From contig NZ_SJSM01000001.1 in the NCBI RefSeq assembly GCF_004331685.1, forward strand, positions 182,994 through 246,993: a stretch of DNA of 64,000 bases. The letters are read 5' to 3'. The position numbers were made by a program, and so were the translations under genes. Position 1 is the stretch's first letter. Each line of letters begins with the position of its first letter. The stretch is from Pedobacter hiemivivus. GTDB taxonomy: Bacteria; Bacteroidota; Bacteroidia; Sphingobacteriales; Sphingobacteriaceae. A model generated the notes under the pieces. The model was not told the origin of the DNA. It was given only the letters and a program-made list of their open reading frames with translations, and ran no database searches. Shown here one piece after another: positions 17,210-26,100 of the stretch.

Positions 17210-17662
17210 TTAAGCAAATTGCCTATAGCACAACCGTGCCTGAAAATCCAGCAACTGTCTTTTTCTTTTAACCAAATCAGTTTCTCTAGCTTTACTTACA
17301 TCATACCCTATAGCTTCAAACTGCTTTAAAGTATGTTCCAGTTCGTAAAAATCTCGGTACTTGGTCTTTAGCTCATCCAAAACATATCTTTGGGCTGCAA
17401 TAAAATGAAAGTACTTAAAAATATGTAAATCACGTTCTTTCAACTGCGTGCCCAACAACTCATACTCTGCTTTAGCATCAGGATCATTACAAATTTCATT
17501 AAACCTACGTACATCATTCAATACCTGATCATTAAATAATTCTTCAATGTGATAGATTGGAATTACTACGGGTTTTTGGTAAATATCTTCCAGATTTTCA
17601 ACATAGGGCTCTCTATAATTGAAATACCCTTGGTAAATTTCCGGATAATTTTCATTGTACAT
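17210..17662 (-). CDS. Hypothetical cytoplasmic protein
   Basis: A 150-residue protein I do not recognise. It has no signal peptide and no membrane helix. The first 40 residues are rich in Tyr, Asn and Glu. The rest (about 42-145) is predicted mostly helical, with charged segments such as AKAEYELLGTQLKERDLHIF and ELKTKYRDFYELEHTLKQF that look like packed helices. It is probably the first gene of a two-gene unit with the TlpA-like thioredoxin, 20 bases downstream. The reading frame is compact and shows ordinary codon use, so I regard it as real. Confidence 0.6.
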   Translation of the reverse strand: MYNENYPEIYQGYFNYREPYVENLEDIYQKPVVIPIYHIEELFNDQVLNDVRRFNEICNDPDAKAEYELLGTQLKERDLHIFKYFHFIAAQRYVLDELKTKYRDFYELEHTLKQFEAIGYDVSKARETDLVKRKRQLLDFQARLCYRQFA

Positions 17663-17772
17663 AATGGGAATGATTTATTTGGTTCTGCAAAATAAAAAAA
17701 TAAAACATATTTTCAGCTAAAGTGTTAATATCTAAGGTATCTGTTAGTATTTAATCCGTAAATAAAACTACA

Positions 17773-18015
17773 ATGGGAACAACAGAATTACAATCGCAAG
17801 ACTTTGATATAGAGGTTAATTTAAACGGAAAGCCCACTACCCTTCAGGTAAAAGTAGAAGAAACTACCGATGGGGTGGCATATTACGAATGTATACACTC
17901 AGGTAAGAGTTTAACTCAGATCAGAAAAGAAGAAGATGGAAGTTGGGAACAGATCTGGGGAGATCTGGATCAACCTACTATAAACCTAATTGGATCAGCT
18001 ATAAGCAATAAATAA
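17773..18015 (+). CDS. Small hypothetical protein
   Basis: An 80-residue acidic protein, not recognised. It has a beta-rich look: DFDIEVNLNGKPTTLQVKVEETTDGVAYYECIHSG, then LTQIRKEEDGSWEQIWGDLDQ, alternating hydrophobic and polar residues. There is no signal peptide or metal motif. It sits ten bases ahead of an SRPBCC membrane-anchored protein on the same strand, so the two are likely co-transcribed. Confidence 0.6.
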   Translation: MGTTELQSQDFDIEVNLNGKPTTLQVKVEETTDGVAYYECIHSGKSLTQIRKEEDGSWEQIWGDLDQPTINLIGSAISNK

Positions 18016-18025
18016 CACCCATACC

Positions 18026-18724
18026 ATGAGTACACATCAAACTAATCTGAAGCTTCGTTCGGGCAAATTTTCTATTGAAAAACACCAATATGAAAACGTT
18101 GGGATGAATGAACGCATGGTATCCATGTTTTTAAGTGGATTATTGATCAGCCGAGGCATAAAAAAGCCATTCGGGGCGTCATTTTTATATGGATCCTACC
18201 TTGCTTACCGGGCGTTTACAGGTCATTGCCTATTATACGAAAGATTAGGCATAGATGCCAGCAAGCCACATACAATAAATATAAGAGGAGAATTTGAAAT
18301 CGAACGTCCTGCTAAAGATGTCTATAACTACTGGCGCAATTTAAATAACCTACCAGGAAGCATAAAGCACTTGCTAAATGTAGAAATGGTTGAAGAAAAT
18401 CTATCCAGATGGAAATCAAATGTGATGGGCAATTTGTTTGCCGTAGACTGGCAAGCAGAAATTGTTAAAGATGAGCCCGGACATTTAATCGGATGGCGAT
18501 CCATTCCGGGCACATTAATTCAGCATGTTGGACGAGTCGAATTTGCAGAAACACCCGACCAACAGGGTACATTATTAAAAATCGTACTTTCTTACCGCCC
18601 TCCTGCTGGCGGTATTGGACTAGGAATGGCAAAATTGCTAAATCCGTATTTCGAGGGACTGCTTAAAAAGGAAATTAAAACCTTTAAACATACCATTGAA
18701 AATACTATGCCCCGCCGGTTTTAG
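18026..18724 (+). CDS. DUF2892-like membrane anchor fused to SRPBCC cyclase/dehydrase domain
   Basis: A 232-residue protein with two parts. Residues about 20-70 match the short two-helix DUF2892 (YgaP-like) membrane region (NERMVSMFLSGLLISRGI and GASFLYGSYLAYRAFTGHC). Residues about 88-230 form a polyketide-cyclase/dehydrase SRPBCC domain (RPAKDVYNYWRNLNNLPGSIKHLLNVEM, then VGRVEFAETPDQQGTLLKIVLSY). Such fusions are widespread hypothetical proteins, often near stress genes. A role in lipid or ligand binding at the membrane is inferred. It converges on the next gene, and their ends overlap by 20 bases. Confidence 0.8.
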   Translation: MSTHQTNLKLRSGKFSIEKHQYENVGMNERMVSMFLSGLLISRGIKKPFGASFLYGSYLAYRAFTGHCLLYERLGIDASKPHTINIRGEFEIERPAKDVYNYWRNLNNLPGSIKHLLNVEMVEENLSRWKSNVMGNLFAVDWQAEIVKDEPGHLIGWRSIPGTLIQHVGRVEFAETPDQQGTLLKIVLSYRPPAGGIGLGMAKLLNPYFEGLLKKEIKTFKHTIENTMPRRF

Positions 18725-19184
18725 CCACAAGCGTAAGCAATAAAGCTAATACATACATCGCCAGTATAACAATGGTTAAAACACCCCAAAACTTAAATAG
18801 CGATTTCAGCTTTTTCATTGCTATGGTGAAATTCTCTTGATCGGCATACAACACACCTGTATTGGCTGCATTAGAAAATTTAAACATTAAAAAGCTTGGG
18901 TAAAACATCATTAGCGAAATGCATAAAAAGTATACCGTTAGAAATGTTGCACCTAATTGGGCCATCGGGTTGCCGGGTGCCGTAGCCACAACGTTTTCCA
19001 TAATTGCAGTCGCACTAAACGCTGCAAGTGCCATAAAAACGGCAAATACAAAACCTATAATAGAAAGAAACTTAGTCCATTTGGCGGTCTCATAAATATA
19101 GCTTCTTATCTCTTCTGTTACGACCAGCTGCTCTTGTTCTTCGGCTGCTTCTTCTATCGGCTCTGTATCTTCAAAATTCTCCAT
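18705..19184 (-). CDS. DUF5362-like integral membrane protein
   Basis: A 159-residue membrane protein. The acidic cytoplasmic N-terminus (about 1-30, many Glu) is followed by hydrophobic helices at about 38-62, 78-103 and 130-153. The segment TEEIRSYIYETAKWTKFLSIIGFV just before the first helix and FKFSNAANTGVLYADQENFTIAMKKLKSLFKFWG between the last two resemble DUF5362 proteins; the family name is from memory. Function unknown. It is divergent from ychF. Confidence 0.65.
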   Translation of the reverse strand: MENFEDTEPIEEAAEEQEQLVVTEEIRSYIYETAKWTKFLSIIGFVFAVFMALAAFSATAIMENVVATAPGNPMAQLGATFLTVYFLCISLMMFYPSFLMFKFSNAANTGVLYADQENFTIAMKKLKSLFKFWGVLTIVILAMYVLALLLTLVAKTGGA

Positions 19185-19250
19185 AATCGTTAATTATTAC
19201 TTAATAAGGTTTAAGTACCCTAAACATAAAAAATATTTTTAAAAAATTGA

Positions 19251-19258
19251 TACCTTTG
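19251..19258 (+). promoter_or_regulatory. -7 box of ychF
   Basis: TACCTTTG is a perfect TAnnTTTG box followed by CGCC, 25 bases ahead of the ATG. The upstream sequence is A/T-rich with no strict TTG at the best spacing. Confidence 0.6.
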
Positions 19259-19283
19259 CGCCAAATCAAGAAAAAAATCATTC

Positions 19284-20378
19284 ATGGCATTACAATGTGG
19301 TATCGTTGGTTTACCAAATGTTGGAAAATCTACATTATTTAACTGTTTATCTAACGCAAAAGCCCAAGCGGCGAACTTCCCTTTTTGTACTATCGAGCCC
19401 AATATAGGCGTAATTACTGTACCAGACGAGAGATTGACAAAATTAGCCGAGTTGGTTAAGCCAAACCGTATCGTTCCAAATACTATCGAAATCGTAGATA
19501 TCGCTGGTTTGGTAAAAGGTGCATCAAAAGGTGAAGGCTTAGGCAACCAGTTTTTAGGTAATATCAGGGCTACAAATGCAATCATTCATGTATTGCGTTG
19601 CTTTGATGATGGAAATGTGATCCATGTTGATGGTTCAGTTGATCCTATTCGTGATAAAGAAATCATTGATACTGAATTACAACTTAAAGACCTGGATACG
19701 GTTGATAAACGAATTCAGAAAGTGGAGAAAATGGCTAAAACCGATAAGGATGCCAAAAGAACTTTCGATATCCTGAGCGTTATTAAAACACAACTCGAAA
19801 GCGGGCAAACAGTTCGTTCGGCAGCAGTATCAGCAGAAGACTTCGAATTTATTCAAGATCTGGGCTTGTTAACTCAAAAACCAGTATTATACGTTTGTAA
19901 TGTAGATGAAGGTTCAGTGATCAACGGGAATGCTTATGTTGACCGTGTTAAAGAAGCTGTAAAAAATGAGAATGCCGAAGTATTGGTGATCTCTGCTAAA
20001 ATAGAATCAGAAATTGCTGAATTAGAAAGTTACGAAGAGCGTCAGGAGTTTTTAGCTGACCTTGGTTTAACAGAATCTGGTGTAAACAAACTGATTGTTG
20101 CTGCATACCGCTTATTAGATCTATACACTTATTTTACTGCAGGTGTGCAGGAAGTAAGAGCGTGGACCATTACTAAAGGTTTTACAGCGCCACAAGCTGC
20201 AGGTGTAATCCATACCGATTTCGAAAAAGGATTTATCCGTGCTGAGGTGATTAAATACAATGACTTTGTAACCTTAGGATCTGAGAATGCTTGTAAAGAT
20301 GCAGGTAAATTAGGTGTTGAAGGAAAAACTTATGTTGTAGAAGATGGTGACATTATGCACTTCCGTTTCAACGTTTAA
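19284..20378 (+). CDS. ychF: Ribosome-associated ATPase YchF/Ola1
   Basis: A 364-residue OBG-family P-loop NTPase that prefers ATP to GTP. G1 is GLPNVGKST (8-16), the switch region [23 protein letters not shown] gives G3, and VCNVDE takes the place of the NKxD guanine-specifying motif, as is typical for the ATP-using YchF subfamily. The coiled-coil insert (about 125-200) and the C-terminal TGS domain ([40 protein letters not shown]) are intact. It binds 50S/70S ribosomes and is tied to oxidative-stress control. A 48-base perfect palindrome follows the stop. Confidence 0.97.
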   Translation: MALQCGIVGLPNVGKSTLFNCLSNAKAQAANFPFCTIEPNIGVITVPDERLTKLAELVKPNRIVPNTIEIVDIAGLVKGASKGEGLGNQFLGNIRATNAIIHVLRCFDDGNVIHVDGSVDPIRDKEIIDTELQLKDLDTVDKRIQKVEKMAKTDKDAKRTFDILSVIKTQLESGQTVRSAAVSAEDFEFIQDLGLLTQKPVLYVCNVDEGSVINGNAYVDRVKEAVKNENAEVLVISAKIESEIAELESYEERQEFLADLGLTESGVNKLIVAAYRLLDLYTYFTAGVQEVRAWTITKGFTAPQAAGVIHTDFEKGFIRAEVIKYNDFVTLGSENACKDAGKLGVEGKTYVVEDGDIMHFRFNV

Positions 20379-20381
20379 AAT

Positions 20382-20429
20382 ATAGAAAATAAAACATTAC
20401 TCTTCGAAGAGTAATGTTTTATTTTCTAT
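20382..20429. terminator. 48-base perfect palindrome, bidirectional terminator after ychF
   Basis: Each 24-base arm is fully complementary around a centre at TTC|GAA (20405/20406). The core is CATTACTCTTC/GAAGAGTAATG, flanked by A and T tracts that give a U run on either strand. It sits three bases after the ychF stop. Confidence 0.85.
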
Positions 20430-20473
20430 TCCAAACCAGAGATAGATCATCTCAAAAAGTTAAAACTATATTT

Positions 20474-20947
20474 ATGAAACAGATTAAATATTTAGTACTT
20501 CTTGGCGCAATCGCCGTCGGTTTTACAGCTTGTAAAAATAATGTTGTTGATGATTTTGATGCAAACGCGCAATTAACAGCAGACACTATTGCCATCAGAA
20601 AATATGTGACTGACAACAATATTCCAGCCCTTAAGGATAAATCTGGTGTATTTTATCAAGTGGTTACTCAAGGATCAGGCGAAGTAGTTACAGTTAATAA
20701 AACCGTTACTGTTGATTATTCGGGTAAAGTATTGGGATCATCAACCAATTTTGATAGCGGTCAGGAAAAAACATTTCCATTAAGCAATTTAATCCAAGGC
20801 TGGCAAATTGGGATTCCATATATTCAAAAAGGCGGACAAATAAGACTTTTTATCCCATCAGGATACGCTTATGGCAATAATGCACAACCTAGTATTCCAG
20901 CAAACTCGGTACTTGATTTCACAATAAAGCTTTCAAACGCTCAATAA
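20474..20947 (+). CDS. FKBP-type peptidyl-prolyl isomerase lipoprotein
   Basis: 157 residues from the ATG at 20474. A longer frame from 20414 would start inside the ychF terminator and is rejected. The N-terminus is a lipoprotein signal, KYLVLLGAIAVGFTAC. The FKBP domain (about 60-157) shows VTVDYSGKVLGSSTNFDSG, LSNLIQGWQIGIPYIQKGGQIRLFIPSGYAYGN and IPANSVLDFTIKL, matching the family's catalytic pocket. It catalyses cis-trans isomerisation of X-Pro bonds in exported proteins, probably anchored to an envelope membrane. It converges on mgtE with three bases between. Confidence 0.92.
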   Translation: MKQIKYLVLLGAIAVGFTACKNNVVDDFDANAQLTADTIAIRKYVTDNNIPALKDKSGVFYQVVTQGSGEVVTVNKTVTVDYSGKVLGSSTNFDSGQEKTFPLSNLIQGWQIGIPYIQKGGQIRLFIPSGYAYGNNAQPSIPANSVLDFTIKLSNAQ

Positions 20948-20950
20948 TCT

Positions 20951-22324
20951 TTATAACAGTACTCCTGTTAAAAACACTACTGCAACAGAGAAATAAATGA
21001 TTAACCCGGTTACATCAACCAGGGTTGCAACAAAAGGAGCGGACGACGTAGCAGGGTCGGCTCCTAGCTTTTTAAGCAGCAAAGGCAACATAGATCCTGC
21101 CAGAGAACCCCATAACACTACACCAACCAGAGCTACACCTACCGTTAGCCCTATCAGCATCCAGTGCGGTCCGTACATATCTGTAAAAAAGGTCCATACA
21201 AATATCCTTAAAAAGCCTATTGTGCCCAGTACAATACCCAGCATCAATCCGGAAATAATCTCTCTTCGCATTACACGCCACCAATCGCCAATTGTAATTT
21301 CGCCCAATGCCATCGCTTGTATAATCAGCGTCGAAGCTTGAGATCCACTATTTCCACCACTTGATATAATTAACGGCACAAACATGGCCAGAATAACTGC
21401 TTTGGCAATATCGGCTTCAAAATGGGCCATTGCAGTAGCGGTAAGCATTTCACCTAGAAACAGAACTACCAACCAGCCGATCCTTCTTCTAAATAAACCA
21501 AAAATTGGCATATCCAGATAAGGTTCGTCCAACGCTTGGGTACCCCCAATTTTGTGCATATCCTCGGTATACTCTTCATTAGCAATCCAAAGAATATCAT
21601 CAACTGTTACAATACCAAGCAAAACATTGTTATCATCAACCACCGGTAAAGCTACCCGGTTGTTCATCCTAAATACATTAATAGCTTCCTCTTGTGGGTC
21701 GTTTACTTTCAATGAAATCAGGCGATGATCTGTTAGTTCACCAATTTTAGCATCAGGATCTGCCAGTAAGACTTCCCTGATTCGGATGTCATCCAGCAAT
21801 ACGCCATCTTTATCAATCACGTAAACGACATCAATGGTTTCAGAGTTTTTTCCGTAACGTCTGATGTGAGACAATACCCGGCTAACTGTCCAGTCCTTTT
21901 TTACTGCTACATAATCCGGAGTCATCAACCTACCCACACTATCCTCTTCGTATCCCAAGAGTGAAAGTGCCTCAATCCTATCCTTTGCAGGTAACAGGAT
22001 AATGAGTTTTTTTACTGCATCACCTTTTAATTCACTAAACAAGGCAGTACGGTCATCTGGCGGCAGCAAGTTAATCAGCTCAGCCAGTTTATTTCCCGGA
22101 AGTTTTTTTATGATTTTTTCCTGCGTAGGAAAATCAAGGATTCTGAAAACATTTACTGCCCTTTTTATAGATAGTGTATCGATAAATTTTACTGCATGTT
22201 GGGGAAGCTCATCTATCAAATGCTCAACATCCGAAATGTTAAGATCATCCAGGTAAACTTTTAATTGTGTGTCGTCATCCTGTTCTAACAGTCTAACGAT
22301 CTCTTCAACCACTTCCTCTTCCAT
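20951..22324 (-). CDS. mgtE: MgtE-type magnesium transporter
   Basis: A 457-residue MgtE channel. The N-terminal cytosolic helical domain (about 1-130, with PTQEKIIKKLPGNKLAELINLLPPDDRTALF) is followed by two CBS domains (about 135-255: RLMTPDYVAV and the second with DPQEEAINVFRMNNRVALPVVDDNNVLLGIVTVDDI). Five membrane helices follow (about 280-457), with GGNSGSQASTLIIQAMALGEI, the conserved pore segment. Mg2+ binding to the cytosolic domains is known to close the channel. Length and order match the family exactly. The gene is monocistronic. Confidence 0.95.
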   Translation of the reverse strand: MEEEVVEEIVRLLEQDDDTQLKVYLDDLNISDVEHLIDELPQHAVKFIDTLSIKRAVNVFRILDFPTQEKIIKKLPGNKLAELINLLPPDDRTALFSELKGDAVKKLIILLPAKDRIEALSLLGYEEDSVGRLMTPDYVAVKKDWTVSRVLSHIRRYGKNSETIDVVYVIDKDGVLLDDIRIREVLLADPDAKIGELTDHRLISLKVNDPQEEAINVFRMNNRVALPVVDDNNVLLGIVTVDDILWIANEEYTEDMHKIGGTQALDEPYLDMPIFGLFRRRIGWLVVLFLGEMLTATAMAHFEADIAKAVILAMFVPLIISSGGNSGSQASTLIIQAMALGEITIGDWWRVMRREIISGLMLGIVLGTIGFLRIFVWTFFTDMYGPHWMLIGLTVGVALVGVVLWGSLAGSMLPLLLKKLGADPATSSAPFVATLVDVTGLIIYFSVAVVFLTGVLL

Positions 22325-22547
22325 ATATGCGCAGTTCTTTTACATCTTTATGCTTTTCTTTACAGTTTTGCAAAAGTGCCTTTTATTTTTTAAAAATCTG
22401 CGTTTTTAGACGATTAATTGATAGTTTATTTTGAGTTCGATATACGAACCAGATATTGCGCTCAGGTCCCCCTTTTAACTACTCCTTCAGGAAGAGTTAT
22501 TCCTGTAGGATACTGAAAGGAAATTGAAAGGCCTTAACAGGGATTAG

Positions 22548-22591
22548 TCCCTGTTATCCCCCTGTTAAGTCCCTGTTTGATCCCCCTTATC
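22548..22591. repeat. Four-copy 11-bp degenerate tandem repeat
   Basis: Copies are TCCCTGTTATC, CCCCTGTTAAG, TCCCTGTTTGA and TCCCCCTTATC, at 22548, 22559, 22570 and 22581. CCCTGTT recurs exactly every 11 bases, about one helical turn, in the first three copies. Confidence 0.75.
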
Positions 22592-22728
22592 TTCCTTGTG
22601 GTATACAACCCTTCCCGAAGCCTTGCAATATTCCTATTACACAATGAAACCTTCCAAGGCTAAAACACACCTTAAAAGACATTAATTAACTTTAAATTAA
22701 AATAAAACAGCCGAGTGATAAGGATTAA

Positions 22729-22758
22729 TTTGTTTTTAAAAAAAAAGACTTAAGTTTG
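22729..22758 (+). promoter_or_regulatory. Strong promoter of the metal-resistance operon
   Basis: TTTG (22729-22732), an 18-base spacer and TAAGTTTG (22751-22758) match the Bacteroidetes consensus fully. The box ends four bases before the ATG at 22763, predicting an almost leaderless transcript. Confidence 0.75.
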
Positions 22759-22762
22759 TAAT

Positions 22763-23086
22763 ATGAGGTATCTAGCTTTCATATTCACCATATATGTAAT
22801 GGCCCTGTCCGCATGGCCATGCTGTGGTAGTGAAGCAGATCTTCCATCAGGGCATGAAGATACATGTTATTCCGCTTCAGACAGCCATAGCGAGAAACAT
22901 GAAAACCCACATGCCTGTTCACCATTTTTTCATGCCAGTACTTATCATGCCTTTGTAGCTTCGGCATCAGTGAGTAAAGCTCCAGCACTTGTCGTAACAG
23001 AACAAAATAACAGTTTCCCTAATTATCTGGCCGTTGCTGTGATCTTATTTCCTGGCGAAATTTGGCAGCCCCCTCAATGGGTATAA
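22763..23086 (+). CDS. Small His/Cys-containing exported protein (DUF6660-like)
   Basis: A 107-residue protein with a signal peptide (about 1-20, RYLAFIFTIYVMALSAWPCC). The mature part is rich in His, Cys, Ser and Asp: SGHEDTCYSASDSHSEKHENPHACSPFF. Short proteins of this kind, often called DUF6660, precede czc operons in Bacteroidetes; the family match is from memory. The Cys cluster that usually ends the motif is missing here, since CSPFFHAST is seen. A periplasmic metal-sensing or metal-buffering role is inferred from composition and from its place as first gene of the operon. Confidence 0.65.
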   Translation: MRYLAFIFTIYVMALSAWPCCGSEADLPSGHEDTCYSASDSHSEKHENPHACSPFFHASTYHAFVASASVSKAPALVVTEQNNSFPNYLAVAVILFPGEIWQPPQWV

Positions 23087-23176
23087 TTAATCTCAGATTT
23101 TTTCTTTTTAATTATTAACCCACGCAATTTCATGGCAAAATCTTGCCATTGATCTGCTGTAAAATAACATCATTAT

Positions 23177-26100
23177 ATGTTTAATAAGATTATTTTATTC
23201 TCTATAAAGAATAAACTAGCGATTGGCATAATGACCCTGGCATTAGTCATATGGGGGATTTATTCCTTAACAAGATTACCTATTGACGCGGTGCCCGATA
23301 TCACCAACAATCAGGTGCAAATTATCTCGCAAGCCCCTAGCCTGGGCGCACAAGAAGTGGAGCAATTCATTACAGCACCTATTGAACTGTCCATGGCTAA
23401 CATTCCCAATGTGATCGAAAAACGCTCTATATCGCGTTCCGGAATATCTGTGATCACCATTGTTTTCGAAGATGACACTGACATTTACTGGGCAAGGCAA
23501 CAGGTTGCCGCACAACTAAAAGAAGCTGAAAGCATCATCCCTGATGGTATGGTCGAGCCAACACTGGCCCCTATCACCACCGGCCTTGGCGAAATTTATC
23601 AGTACGTATTGCATACTAAAAAAGGCTACGAAAATAAATATACAGCTACGGATTTAAGAACCCTCCAGGATTGGGTAGTAAGAACCCAGCTTGCCGGAAC
23701 CAAGGGCGTTGCCGAAGTAAGTGGCTGGGGTGGTTATGTAAAACAGTATGAAATTGCATTAGACAATGAAAAACTGAATGCCAACAATGTAACCATTTCA
23801 CAAATTTATGATGCGCTTAAAAACAACAATGAAAACACTGGTGGTTCGTATATAGAGCAACAAAGTAATGCCTATACCATCCGCGGCATCGGTCAGGTTA
23901 AGTCTCTGGACGATATTGAAAAGATAGTAGTGAAGAATGTTGGTGGTGTACCAGTCCTGATCAGAGATATTGGAACCGTACAATATGGGACAGCCACAAG
24001 ATATGGTGCTGTAACCAGAAATGGTACTGGTGAAGTGGTAGCCGGAATTACCCTGATGTTGAAAGGTAAAAACTTTAATCAGGTGATATCAAATGTAAAA
24101 GAAAGGATTACCCAGATCCAAAAAACTTTACCTGAAGGGGTGGTTATAGAACCTTATATAGACCGTACCGAACTGGTTGGTCGCTCCATCAGTACAGTTC
24201 AAAAAAACCTGATTGAAGGAGCCTTGATTGTAATTTTCGTGCTCTTACTCCTACTTGGAAACTGGAGAGCCGGACTGATTGTGGCCTCGGTGATTCCTTT
24301 ATCCATGCTGTTTGCCTTTTCCATGATGCGTCTTTTTGGAGTTTCAGGTAACCTGATGAGTCTGGGGGCTATAGACTTTGGTCTAATTGTAGATGGCGCG
24401 GTGATTATTGTAGAAGCGATCATATTCAGACTTACAGAAAGTAACCTTTTTAAAAGCACACCTCGGTTAACTCAGCAACAAATGGACAAAGAAGTTTTTA
24501 CAGCTTCTTCAAAAATCAGAGCCAGTGCAACATTTGGCGAAATCATTATCCTTATTGTATACCTGCCACTATTATCCCTAGTAGGTATCGAAGGCAAAAT
24601 GTTTAAGCCTATGGCCGAAACTGTTGTTTTTGCCATTGTGGGTGCCTTTATTCTATCGCTCACTTATGTACCGATGGTTAGCGCGTTATTTTTAAGCAAA
24701 AATACGGAGCATAAGCGGAATATATCCGACAAGATCATGGATTTTTTCAAGCGCGTGTACAAACCTCTACTTGAACGGGCCCTTGGCTTTAAAAAACTAG
24801 TTGTAGCCATTGCTATTGTCTGCTTTGGATTTACCTTATGGGTATTTAGCAATATGGGTGGCGAGTTCCTACCTCAGCTTGAAGAGGGTGATTTGGCCGT
24901 TGAAATTGCCATGGCACAAGGAACCTCGCTTACGCAGGTGGTAGAAACATTTAGCAAGGCTGAGAAAATATTGAAAGATAAGTTCCCGGAGGTAAAACAA
25001 GTCGTAACAAGGATTGGAAGTGCAGAAATACCAACTGACCCTATGCCAATTGAACGGGGTGATATGATGGTCGCTATGCTGCCAAAGGAAGAGTGGACTT
25101 CAGCCAAAACCAAGGAAGAAATGTCGGAGAAAATGGAAGAAGCATTATCCATTTTACCTGGTGTAAGTGTGGAGCTTACCCAACCAATGCAAATGCGTTT
25201 CAACGAGCTCATGACTGGCGTTAGACAAGATGTAGCCATTAAAATTTATGGTGAAGATCTGGATGTACTGGTGGAAGAAGCCAATAAAGTTTCCAAACTG
25301 ATAGCGCCAGTAGCCGGTGTAAGTGAGCCTTTTGTCGAACAGCTAACTGGACTTCCACAAGTATTAGTGACTTACGATAGAGATAAAATTGCACAATATG
25401 GATTAACCATTAGCGACATCAATAGTATTTTAAAAACCGCTTTTGCCGGAAATGTAGCCGGAGTAGTATTTGAAGGTGAGAAACGCTTTGATATGGTTGT
25501 ACGTTTGCAGCGCGACCTTCGTGAAAACATTTCCAATATAGAAAACCTATATATCCCCCTTCCATCGGACAATAAGGTCCCATTAAACCAGGTGGCAAAA
25601 GTCGAGCTTAAAGAAGCACCTGCCCAAATCTCGCGTGAGGATGGAAAAAGACGTATTTACGTAGGTTTTAATGTCAAAGGAAGAGATGTAGAACGTACTG
25701 TTGCAGAAATTCAGCAGATACTGGAATCAAAGTTGAAACTTCCATCAGGATACTACATCACCTATGGCGGTCAGTTTCAAAACTTGAAAGAGGCAAAAGA
25801 CAGGCTTTCTGTAGCAGTTCCAGTAGCCATGCTTTTAATCCTGGCTTTACTTTATTTTACCTTCAGATCTTTTACACAAACCATACTGATCTTTACAGCC
25901 GTTCCATTATCAGCGATTGGCGGCGTGTTTGCCTTATTGCTTAGAGGTATGCCTTTCAGTATCTCGGCTGGAGTTGGCTTTATAGCCTTATTTGGGGTTG
26001 CCGTATTGAATGGAATTGTGCTCATCTCCTATTTCAACCAATTGAAAGAAGAAGGGGTTACTGACGTTTACAAGCGCGTAATTCAGGGGACAGCGGTAAG

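Larger units (their letters stand above)
22325..22762. other. 438-base non-coding region with clustered small repeats
   Basis: No open frame of useful length is seen on either strand. The region holds a GTTCG/CGAAC inverted repeat (22435-22449), a CAGGAA-N6-TTCCTG hairpin (22488-22505), an AACAGGGA-TTAG-TCCCTGTT hairpin (22536-22555) inside larger arms CTTAACAGGG/CCCTGTTAAG (22533-22542, 22560-22569), and an 11-base tandem repeat. It ends in the metal-resistance promoter. Confidence 0.65.

Noticed and set aside
20414..20473. Upstream extension of the FKBP gene
   Set aside because: It begins inside the palindromic terminator and would hide the lipoprotein signal.
22548..22591. Possible CRISPR array
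   Set aside because: Units are 11 bases, degenerate and without spacers, and no cas gene is present.
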